Assembly (NCBI GenBank): GCA_029964075.1
Contig: CM057149.1
Location: forward strand, 35,856,900-35,920,899
Length of the DNA stretch: 64,000 bases
Direction of reading: 5' to 3'
DNA from: Patiria pectinifera
Taxonomy: Eukaryota; Echinodermata; Asteroidea; Valvatida; Asterinidae
Position numbers and translations under genes: made by a program
Shown: positions 43,001-55,000 of the stretch, piece by piece
How positions within the stretch are numbered: position 1 is the stretch's first letter
Layout of the letters: each line of letters starts with the position of its first letter
Notes under the pieces: model-generated
What the model saw: the letters and a program-made list of their open reading frames with translations, nothing else
The model's database searches: none
Told to the model about the DNA's origin: nothing

Positions 43001-46000
43001 GTTTTTTAGTGAATTTACTGTACCCCAGAACTAGAAGTAAACTTTAAAGCATATCGGTACATGAATGGAAAATAACATATTACCATCCAAAACAAATCAA
43101 AAGGTGAAGTCTAAGGTTGATATTCATGTTGAACATACACATGCGGTATTTTTTCTGTGACCTGAAAACAGAGTCCCACCACTGATTCCATTTCAAGTTT
43201 ATTATTTTGCCATTGTACGGTAGTTGAAAGAAAATGAACTAAATAATGGGGCTGACTTTGCAACATTGAAAAAGTCCATACCCACTTGGAATTTTGGAAC
43301 TCAAATTCATTCAGAAGCAGGCTACATTGTACATTGTCTTTTAAAGAAAATTTCCAGAGAGTGAGTCATACGGTAAATGTTACCTGTGATTTTCATAGTT
43401 TAACCGGTTCAATTCCATTTAAGACTATATGTACCGGTAGCCTACCCTTCTTTCTTTTTTTTAATTTGAGTCATCCAGTCAAAACAAAGTACAAAAATAT
43501 AACTAAACATTCGTACAATATTTTTCTGTACTCTTTATACATATTTACATCATACACAATATCTTTCCTAAATTCTAAAGTTGGTAGCCACATTTTTGTA
43601 CAGGTACCGGTACAGCATCAAAGTGCACAGGTGTTTTCTGTGGATCTGAGTAGTTTCTTTAAAAGTTATTTTTGTATTTAAATGTCATTAAAATCAGCTC
43701 AGTTTATTTAGTCAAATGGTTTTATCCTTGGAAAGTATGAGTGGGCAACGGACCACGACAATTATTTTAAAGTGGAGATTGCTTGTTACAAAGTACATTG
43801 TGCCTCATCGAAAAATTGATTATTGAGTAAAACAGTAGAAAGTTCCGTACATGTGCAATTGTACTAGAGGCTACTTTTAATACTAGCCCGAGACATGTAC
43901 ATTTATGGTGTAAATCGAGGATTTTCTTTGTTCCTCCTCCCTTTTCCTTTGTTTGTACACTAACGTTTTTGCAACAGCTCTCATGGGTTTGTACATGTTT
44001 TCCAACCGAGGAGTCCTCGATTCGGTTTCTGTCCTCAATTTATCGATGGTGTGGCACGTGTGTGTCCTCAATTCACACCATAAACATGCACATATGATTG
44101 CATCATACACAAAAAGTTTTGAATTGATATGTATACATTTTACATGCATGTGCTGGACGTATTTTGAATATCAGTGTGGCTCCTCCAACATCCCAATTAT
44201 ATTGTGTTTCAAATGATACTGTTCATTGGTCCAATAAAAATCTGAAGCAAATTAAAGTGCATTTACATTGTACATTGATCCCAACCGGTAGGCCTATGTT
44301 ATTGGTATTTAAAAGGATTCAAATGAAGGTGTTTAACATACCGGTATTTTGTCAGTACATACATACGAAGTTCATGAGGGAGGACAAAATGCAGTCTGTA
44401 ATGTCAGGAATGTAATTGTACCTGTTCTCACTGATTTTATGAGAACATGGAGCTATTGTTCAGAATCATATGGAGGAGAATATTTGATACATGTACCGGT
44501 ACATTGTATGTACAATGTAGGATGTGGAAAATCCTTACTCTACCGGTAGCATGATCCATTTACCACACAAGGTTTCAAATTAAACGGTCAGTGCGCATAC
44601 ATCATAATTAACACAACACAATGTACATGTAGTGCTACATGTTGTACATGACCAAAAGATACTCATGAAATTTTTGCAATGTCTATAAATTGGTCATGCA
44701 AACATGCTCCATAGATAAAAAAAAAACATTACAGACATTAGCCTGGCCAGGCATTGATGCTGTTGTGGTGTCTCCATGGTAACCAGGGCCATAAGCCCGT
44801 TTGAGTAATTGCAGCAGAAGGCACTTGTTGTCATGGAGTTTATTGGGCTATTACTTTTAAGTTCCATGCGGCTTAATTTTAAATGTGGTTAAAAGTTCTG
44901 CAGCGCTTTATTTTTATTTGTTTATCTGTTATTTCTTTACCCAGAGTACCAGTACGTACCGTATGCCCAAACAGTTAAAAACTGGTTTCCATTGGGGCCC
45001 TGCATACATTGTACATTACAAATTATCAAAAGTAATGATAAGTAAAGTAAATTCATTGAAAAGTACATTGGTGAAACATACAACATATTTTAATATACAA
45101 ACTGACAAGTACGTATCATGTACATTGTACCTCAGAAATATTAAAGAAATATACATGTAAATATATGCATAAACTATTAGGCATGAATTATTGATCACGG
45201 GTGGGCGAAAATCCCACAAAAACATGGAGAAATTCCCGATCCGGCTCCAAATAAATACCATGGCAACCATGTACATGTACATGTATAACTCATTAGATCA
45301 GCACATTTTGAACTAAATATCATTCATGATGGCTTCCAGTTTCTGAATCTCGGCACAGCAACAGGCAGACTGTACAGTACCTATGGCAATGTCATTCAAA
45401 TTTTTAAGCCGGGAAGGGGGAATGCTTGAGTTAGAGAGAAATATAGATGGTACATGTACATACATTGTAAATATACTGTACAGGCGTGAGGGGGTGATCT
45501 AGTAGTTTTTTTCAGTAGGATCACTGTTTTTAGCATGCCATTCAAAGCCTCTTTTTGATGGTGAGTATTGTGCTGAAACCTGAGCCACTTTTTATGACAG
45601 GTTTGCACATATCAACCAATGTTTACAAAGCACTTATCGTTATCAGCTTTACAGCTGATGTACTTGACACTGATAGGCAGCAGCACAAATATTTGAACTG
45701 AATTAAGCAAGCATTTAACCTTTCATATACGTGTAAGGACACAATACTGGAGAACAAAATAGGGCCTTGGGGATCAAAAATAAAATTGGTTGTATTAATT
45801 TTGTTTCCCTTTTGTAATGCTCGACCGGCCTTCCGTCAATAGAAAATAATAATGAGAAGATAAGTTTTAAGGCATCTTTCCTTTATTAGCAGCTTTATGT
45901 TGGTGATAAAGAGAAAGTTAACGTTAGTTACATGGTGTCCACTTCTTGCTTGTTACCAGACCATAATTGTCAGAAATGGAGATTATTATAGTTTCTTTAT

Positions 46001-49000
46001 TGCAATATAAGCTATTCATTGCTGAAAATCAAAAATTTAGACAATTTTTTTTTTTTTATATAATATTTTGTTGCAAATTTAACAAGTGGACACCGTAACT
46101 AACGTTAAATAAAATGAGAGATTTAGCTGTTAAACCATTTTAATAGCAGATCAATTGAAAATTTTATGACCACAGTGTCTCACAGTAAGGACCTCAGAGG
46201 GAAATTCATCCATTAAACATTATGTTCCTTTCACGATCTGATATGGACCTCTTTTGACAATCTTTGTATCAAAATGTTACGTAAGTTACATGTGGACACA
46301 ACATAGGCCTTCATAATTTACATAACTTTATATTATTATTGAGCCCAAAACTGATATTAAATTGTTGTTCTCCATACCAGCCATTCCATGGTGACTCGCG
46401 TGACATTTGAACAAAATGTAAAGTTTTAATGCATTACTGTTGTTAACCTGGCATTTATTCAACTCAAATTAGCATGTATTTGAGTCAGGGCATTGTGAAT
46501 CTATGATTTAGTTTTTATATGAATACTTTAACATCGCTATTTTTTCATGTATCACAGTTTCTTTGACGTGACTCGCGTGACAGGATAGAAAAAGGGATTT
46601 TTGACATCCCTTGATTCAAATAGCTTTTCCTATGGATCTACCAGTGTTCTAAAAAATATTCTTACTGAACTTAGAACTTAATACCCTCGCCCAATACATG
46701 CATAAGTTGTATTGTGCCAAATATCCCTCGTTGTAAGAAATAGCCTGAAGAAAATGTGACTCGCGTGACACAGTAGCTTTTCACTTTCACATTATAACTG
46801 TAATTTTAGTATAACAAATCAAATCATAATATTATATTAATAAAAATGATTTACCTGTGAAAACCTTATGAAAGAGTGTGAAAACTGCTATTTATCCCTT
46901 TACTTTGGCTAATGTTGGGGTGGAAATCTGGTTTAAACACAATATCCTTAACAATGACATGGAGACAAAAAAATGTTTCGAAATTTAAGTTACGAAGTGA
47001 TGTCATCAATCCACGGGTGATTATTTCAGGAAAACAGTTGTAATTCTTGGTCATGTAGAGTCACAGTTTCCTTAAAAGGTAAGAGCTGCAATTAATGATG
47101 CAGTTGTATAGGAATGTATACAGTACAGACGAATCTCGTTGGTACAAACTCTGTTAATACAAAATTCTGGTTATAACAAACATAAAGCCTTAGTCCCGAC
47201 TGTGCATTAATTATGTGCACAATGAATGGGACTGATGTTCCTCTTAATACAAAATTCTGATATAACAAACTATTTGGCTAGGTCCGAACGAGTTTGTATT
47301 AACGAGACTCGACTATATACATTTGTAAAAACTGATTCAATTTCTTATTACCAAACTAATGCTTAAATTAAAGACTTAATTCCAATTCTATAATTTAATA
47401 TGGCATTGTTTCTTTTTCACATGTAAATGAAACATTCCTGGCTTCGCTTGTGACCAGGCGCGGATCCTGAGGGGGGTTTTGGGGGTCAAACCCCCCCCCC
47501 CCCAGCTCTGTAAAAAAAAAAATTCTCATACAAATTCCTAAAAAAATTAGTTGAACCCCCCGCCCTGTGACACCCCCCAAAGAATTATACTGGTCTAATG
47601 TCCGCCTGTTCAAAGTACGGTACACAATTCTGTTATGTGTCAAAAATCGTCGAATTTGAACAGTACCCCCGATTGAAATTGGTACCAGCCCCCACCCCCA
47701 GTTTTTGATTTTACGGAGGCCAAGTGTCCGGAGAAAAAAACGTGTGTACATTTTCAGATTTTTTGGCTGATGAACCCCCCCCCCTGCAAAAAATTCCTGG
47801 ATCCGCCCCTGGTGACTCGCGTGACATACATCTTGTGTGACTCGCGTGACATTCTTGAGATAGTTTTTTCTACAAGGAATGTAGAGCAAATAAGAATATT
47901 CATACTTTTATTGATAGACCACCACTATTTCATTTACAAATATCAAACACTAGCTGAATCCCTCTCTAGTTATTAAGTAATCTGAAAAAAAAGCCCTATT
48001 TTGTGACTCGCGTGACATATTTTTGAGGGTGTTTTCACGATGAAATAGTGGGAAAATACTGAAGACATTTGGAAAAATTCTCAATGTTTTATCGAATAGA
48101 CTGGAATAGCTACAAAATGTATGCAGATAAAGCACAATCTTATGAATGAGCTTCAATTACTTCCTCAGTTTGTGATTTATACCCCTGACCCTCCGTTTTG
48201 CCCACAAAATTCATCCATGTTCAGGAGGCTGAAACTTGAAATCAAATGATTTATTTTTAAAAATCTTTTGAGATTTAGATGGTTTCAATATTCCTCTTAT
48301 CAAATATAACTGACAAACATTTATTCCTTTCACTTCAATTTTTGAGTTTGGTGATGACCCTTACATGGAATGGCTGATACTACCAAAGGGACCCATTTAA
48401 ATTAATAAACAGCAATATTCCACTGGAAAGTTTTTGCTTGGTGATATTAACTATCGTATTATACTAAGTGCACATTGTAACTAATGCAACTTTGGTGTCC
48501 AGCTGTAACTAACGTTAAATCACATGCATGGCATTTGTACTCCTATTGCTCTGGATATCACAGTTAATATTTTAAACTGCTTGATACTCCTTAGAAAGAA
48601 ATGTGCTCTTCAAACCATTTAGCTATTATTTACTTTTCTACCCCTGTAGCTTTATACTTACGTTAGTTACACCATTTAGTGGACACCATTTAACGTTAGT
48701 TACATGGTGTAGAATGACTGATTTTTTTAATGTAGATCAAATGTCCTAATTGTGATTAGATATATTGGTACACATGCAGAGTACAATATCACTGTTAGAG
48801 TTATTTGGCCTTCCCTCCTAACACATAATGAATTAGGCATTCATTATGTTGAATAAAAATGGACACCAAAGTGGTGACCCACCCTTAAATCTGAATTAAG
48901 GAAAGGTCAAGTTTAAAAACTTATGTCATTGTGTATAAAGGAACTGATATTATGCTTCTAAAGACTCTATCATCTGAAATTACTGTAGGATATACTAAGG

Positions 49001-52000
49001 AGGGTTTATAAAGACCCCAGTAAATATGCTAAATAGGTGGACACCAAACGTAACTTACGTTAAATAGTTTATCTGGCGTCCCTGTGCACAAACCAGAAAT
49101 ATTTTGAATACAGGTTACCTGTATTTGTAAAATTCATTCCATTACTAACAACTTCAATACAATATTCATCTGAGGAAATAAATTGCAAGCGTGTTTTTAA
49201 TTCATTAAAAAAGGCTTACTTGTTATGTCCCGTTTTTAAGTGGTATTTCGAGGTTAATTTTCACCAAAATCAAGAATTTTTCCACTAAAAAATGAAAATT
49301 GTGGATTTTTGAAAATTTTATTTATCCCTTCATACTTGTACCTAACATGTTAAACCACCAAAACAGACTTTACCCAACTATTTAGTTATCAGGAGTGACA
49401 ACATTGAGTTCCACCCTAAAAGTTAGCCAGTATTGTGTCCTTACACATACCCAAAATCTCCAGAGAAGAGACTGCGAGTATTTAAAAAAGAAAAGTATGT
49501 TGCAGTTATCTTTATATTGTAAAATGCAGTTCTTACATTATTTTTGTGAATAATGTGACGGTTAACCGTCACAAAATATTAATAAATGTATGTGGTCCTA
49601 TTCTTAAAAGGATGTGTAAATGTATAGCCTTCAGCTTGTACATATTCTATTGTTGATGTACCCTAATGTGGCGTGGCCCCCATTGTGGCACACTTTGATT
49701 TTTCGCCTGTAGCGCCTACCTAGCACCTAGAGCAAAAGTTTTAACTGAAATTTCACAGAAAGTGAAATTTCATCAAGTTCTAAACTCTCCTGTTTATAAA
49801 TCGCGAGTTTATTTACCCGTAACAAAGTTTAAAGAAAAAATTTCTGGTGTGAATTTCCGATTTTATTTTCAAGTGCAAAGTGAACCCTTTGAAAATGCCC
49901 CAAAAAATAAGAAAATAATTTTCTGACAAACATCTGGCTGGGTATGTACAATAATTATTTATCAGAATTTATCAAGTTCACAGAAATTCTTAAATATGTT
50001 AATTTAGAATTTTCCGAGATTTATTCAAGTGCGCCACGTTAGGGAACACTCCGCCAATTTGTGCCCAATTTCCGGACGCCACCGTTTTTGAATTTCGGAT
50101 TAAATTTTATAAAACCGAAATTGTTCACAGAGGTTAAATAGCAAGCATTAATAAGGTAAAAGTACTATAGTATTTTTGGGTTTGAGGTTTGAGGGTTTAG
50201 CCTTTACAGAGCTGCAAGAGGACGAGGTCTGGTAGTAGGCTTGTTACCCACCACGTTAAGGGACACCATATAGCTACCTAAATCCGGACCTCCATAAAAG
50301 AAAAATAGAAAAAAAAGTAGAAATAAAATGTTTACACACGTGTGGGAGGGGTATATGGAACTCGAGAGATGTACCGGTACATGTAGAGTAAATTAAATGT
50401 AAAATCCGATTCCTTTATGTCTTTGTAAGAAGGGCTTTATTCCAAAGGCCAGAGGTTTACTGAGGTGTTTCAGGATTGCTAATAACCACCTGCAATATTT
50501 CTTTACAACCGGATTTGCCATTGTGAAGAAAAATTGACACACCTGCCTACGCGTGTGACCGAGTAAAGCCCCACAGACCACTGTCAAGTTGATCAACATG
50601 TGTGTGGCATGTAAAACAAATACATGTAGGATACGGACCAATGCCCATCTTGACATAAAGTATCATAATTTTGCTCAAGGAAGTAGGCCTATCAATTGAC
50701 TTTTTTTTACTATGGATGTAGAGTGTCTGTACATGTCTGAGGACTTTACATGTAGTAGGCCCACATACATGTACATGTACATGTTTCAGTACACATGTTT
50801 AATTTACCCTCCCTCTCTGAGTGACACTCTAGAGAGAGTTACCTTTCATGTCAAAATTTATCAAGGTGACAGGTTTTAACTGTGGTACCGGTACTGGTAG
50901 TTGGTGTCCAACCTGTACAAAAAGTATGGGAGAGGAAGTGGATAGATTGTTTTGCTGGATTGTGGCGGTTTAACGGTAGAAGGGTGGTATAAAGGCAATA
51001 AATAACACCATACAGTAAGGGGTGAAGTATAGACACAACAAATTGCTAAATAAAATGAAGTACACGTACATGTACATGTATGTATGTTTACTTAATTTTA
51101 TTTAGCAATTTGTTGTGGCTGACTTCACCCCTTATTTTTAGAGTGTGTTAAATTTTGTCAGTAACTTCAATGATGCTTGCTGAACAAAATTTCACGTAAC
51201 ATATCAATTGGTTTTTAAATGACATTTGTCACAAACAATTTAGAAAATGTCCCACATTCAATCTTACATATGTACATGTAGTATCGCCGACCATACCATT
51301 ACTTTCCTTCTGTTTTCTCTATTCAACTGGAAAAAAAGAAAGAAAACCCACAGCGATTGGCCTGCATGGTCAGTGACGTGTGTAGTAGCACGTTCACTCA
51401 CACTGACGTACATGTAGGCCAGACTTCACTTCTTTTGTTTGCTTTCATAGAATTGAGGCTGTGGCCATTGGCAAATACCACATTGGAAAGCATTTGTTTG
51501 GTGTCACTGTGGGCAAAACCACTGCTTGTGACATTGCAGGAAAAACTTTGTTGGAATTAAAAGCTGTTTCTCCATTAAGATTTTGTTTTACCCCTACATG
51601 TACCGGTAGTTGGTTCTCCTGATTTTTCTAAAAGGCTAGTTGAAAGTCTTAAAATATTAGTGATACTGAAGTGATAGAGTTACAAGACTCAAGCTGAACT
51701 GAGGATGGGTTTTTACAACATACTTTCATCTAGGGAACCCCAAACTAGCCTTTTAATTTTACGCATGAAAAGTTTGATTGTACATGATACTTGTGGCTCT
51801 TGTGATCTGTTTACAACCCTGACAGACTGGCAATTTCATTGTGATGAATCCATTTCAATTCCTACAACTTTATTGTCTAGCTTGTAGTTAGATGACTGAA
51901 GTTGACGTACAGGGTATAATATTGAAAACACACTAAATGTAAGTGGTATAAATGCAACCAGTGAATATGAAAATGCAGCCAAACTCAAAATTTAATTTTG

Positions 52001-55000
52001 TTAATTTGTGTATACCGGTATGTGTATTTCATGGAACTACCGTACAAGGCAGAAAATATTTCACAGCGCATTTAAGCAGAGTAAAAACTAGTGGAGAACC
52101 AATCAATAGCAATCAATATATTTCAGCTGGTATCATAATTTCATTTTCCCGACCCCCTCCCCATATTGTTCCCCCTGCAACCTGTAGGAATATTGGCCCA
52201 TGTTGCATAGATTAAACCTCTGAATTTTCTTTTTAGTAGTAGTGCACTTTGTTAGGATGTGACATTTACACGTTTAAACTTTAATAAAAAAAAAATAAAA
52301 TTTTTTTTAAATATGCGTTTTAAACAAATTTTCAAAAATGTTTTAAACGAAAACCCAGATTGTCACGGGATCTTCCTTTGAGATAAACCTACATTGCGCA
52401 AATAGGCCTAATTAACGATGTTTTCAAACATATTTAATGTACAAAACCTTAGAAGCAATCAAGCAGGTCTGCAGATAGGTACATGTACATGAAGGCGTCA
52501 GCCTTTGTGAATGGCAAATGTTTAAACAGTTCTTAAAATATTTGCTAAAGGTTTACAAAATTATTTAAACACAAAGTCACATCCTTGATATTATACACTG
52601 TATTTTTTCCTATTTTTTCTCAATGAAAAGACCAGATTCCGGTATGTTTTTTTAACACTCCGCGATGTTATTCGGCTTTTTACTATAACCCTGAAAATGA
52701 TTCCATAAAAAAAAATTGGTGTCAATTGAAATGCTTTGTCACTCAGTTCCTGTGTGATTGCCAATGCGGTCACAACCTGAAACCTTGAATTCAAGCACTA
52801 CCGTACCCACCGGTACCGGTAGCTGCATGATGAGCATGCATATGACACCATCTGCTCTATGCCAGGAAAAGCAAGCTGTTGGTTTCAATTGGTCCTGTCT
52901 TTACAAGCGGACTATTGATCTGTTGTGGTGGCTTATTGATTTGTTTTATTGTTACCATGCACCAAAGCTGTTGCAATGGATCCAATAGCTGGAGATATGA
53001 TATAATGTACCGGTACATACGGTACATTTATACGTGTACATAGGACCAATGGGTGTGGTTGCTATGGAGGAGGTGACAACAATAATTCATTGTTGGGATA
53101 ATGCTTCATGGCTCTTTTCACTCGTCCAGAGAAAAAACAGACAAGAAAAACTGGCTTTAAACTCAAATTGGTCACGTATGCAGCATATGCTGTAATCAAC
53201 AGAGGGTTCGCCTAATTCCCCCATTTACACTGTATGATACAACATGTACATGTACGCACTAACACATTTCAAATGCAACTATAGTTTTCGTCAGAGCATG
53301 AATTTTGTATCCAAGGATCAACCAAATAACAAAGCTAAGAAACCAACAACCCATCAAACATGAACAGGTACCAACAAATTTTTTTAATTTTCATGTTCGT
53401 AAACTTAAAGCTTTAGGGCTGGGTTTGGGTTGTTTAAAACTAATGGTGCAAAATCAAACAGAGAAAATAAATGCATCGAATGATTTTTTTATTTTTGGCT
53501 TTTCCGCATAGAGCCGAAAAGCCTTTGTTTTTGTTCTCATTTTTCAATTTTTTTTTGGCTTTTCCGCATAGTTGCAGAAAAGCCTTTCTTTTTGTTCTCA
53601 TTTTTTTTCTTTCTTCTTCTTCTTCTTCTTTTTCTTCTTCTTTTTGTCGCCTAAATCTCATAGATTCTGTACACTTTTTTTCTCAGTGCCACTTTTGGCA
53701 TTAATCTTTGTCATGCATCATTGAAAGTTACCACAGGCATAGTCCCTATAACAAAGTTGTATCCCAAAAAGTGACGTCATCATGGGTCACGTGACGTCAT
53801 CACAAATGTGCATATTTTAAAGTCCTGCAAGTCCTTCAAAACTGCAAGTCCCATTGGGTTGAAACTTGGTATATGTAGGTAGGCCGAGATGTGTTATAGG
53901 TAAAAATTGAGATGACGTCATCATGACGTTATCGTGTGATTTTATATAGATGTTTAAAGTTTTGAAGATTAGCTCTAGGCCCTATATCTCTCGAACCCAA
54001 CATGCTAAATTCAAAAATCGTTTTGTATTATGTTTGTTAGGTAATAGGTATATGTACAAAATTTTGAAAAATTTGTGACGTCATCATGACATCATAAAAA
54101 ATGCGACTTTTTAAAACACATGTAAGGGAAAATCTGATCGTCATGAAACTTGGTGGATAGCTAGATAATGGTACTAGTATGCAAATTCCGAAAAGACGTA
54201 ACCATTACTTCATCAGTTGATTTTTTATGATTTTTTTTCATATTTACAATTTCATTCCGCTTCCAAAATTTAACCTTCCTTTCATTGGGTTGACTTCAAC
54301 CTTTGTACAAACCAAGACCACAATGCAAAAATGTGCATTGACAAGTGTAATCAAGATGATGTCATCGTAGGGCATGTGACGTCTTCAAATGCCAAATCCG
54401 AAGTGACGTCAATATGACACCATCAACTAATTTCTATACATTTTATATCTGTTGGCTATACTAGCTCAATATAACTTTTTATGAACTTTGAACAAAAAAT
54501 ATAATTAACATGACTGTACATTGGCAAAAACGCATAAAGTCATACAAAAAAAATAAGCGGAAAAGCCCTATGTTCTGTTTTCAAACAGACATAGACCTCT
54601 AGTTATCAACTTTCAACCATTCATGAGGATAACATGAGTCCTGAAGTTGTTATACATGTACATGTACATATGGGGTTTCCTAGTGTGGCAATTTATTGGA
54701 GGATGGGCCTGAAATTTGTTTACTTTGATTTTTAGGTTAATCTCTCAGTTGGTCATTCCACCCCAGATTGGGACACCATGTGTTACACTACCCAGGGTAT
54801 TTCCATATTATGAAAAGTATGAATGCCTTGTTAGCAGTTGCTCTGCATGTACATAATATTTGTTGTTTGGTGTTTAACACCAGTGCAGGAACTTTTAATT
54901 CTTTTCAATACATATTTTGCCAACAATTTTGAGCAAAAATGTCATTCAGACGTAACATTGACACCGTGTCAACACCGTGTCAATGTTACACCCTAATATT

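Larger units (their letters stand above)
45731..49446. mobile_element. 3716-bp DNA element with perfect TIRs and internal motif arrays
   Basis: The left end GTGTAAGGACACAATACTGG (45731-45750) is the exact complement of the right end (49427-49446), and ATAC flanks both (45727-45730 and 49447-49450). No ORF resembling a transposase is visible. The interior holds six exact GTGACTCGCGTGACA copies (46391, 46568, 46756, 47812, 47837, 48003) between outer groups of TAACGTTAGTTAC modules linked to GGTGTCCA (45917, 46086, 46276 on the left; 48494, 48659, 48693, 49037 on the right). Two smaller elements are nested at 47121 and 47455. A 4-bp duplication limits the superfamily, but I cannot assign it. 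Confidence 0.85.

Noticed and set aside
47395..47889. 164-codon minus-strand frame
   Set aside because: It spans the miniature element at 47455-47811 and its G/C-runs; no family similarity.
51357..51560. Possible extra prominin exon after a good-looking acceptor at about 51450
   Set aside because: In the phase required by the first prominin exon it ends without a GT donor and shows no prominin similarity; exons 1 and 2 already join in phase and match the family.
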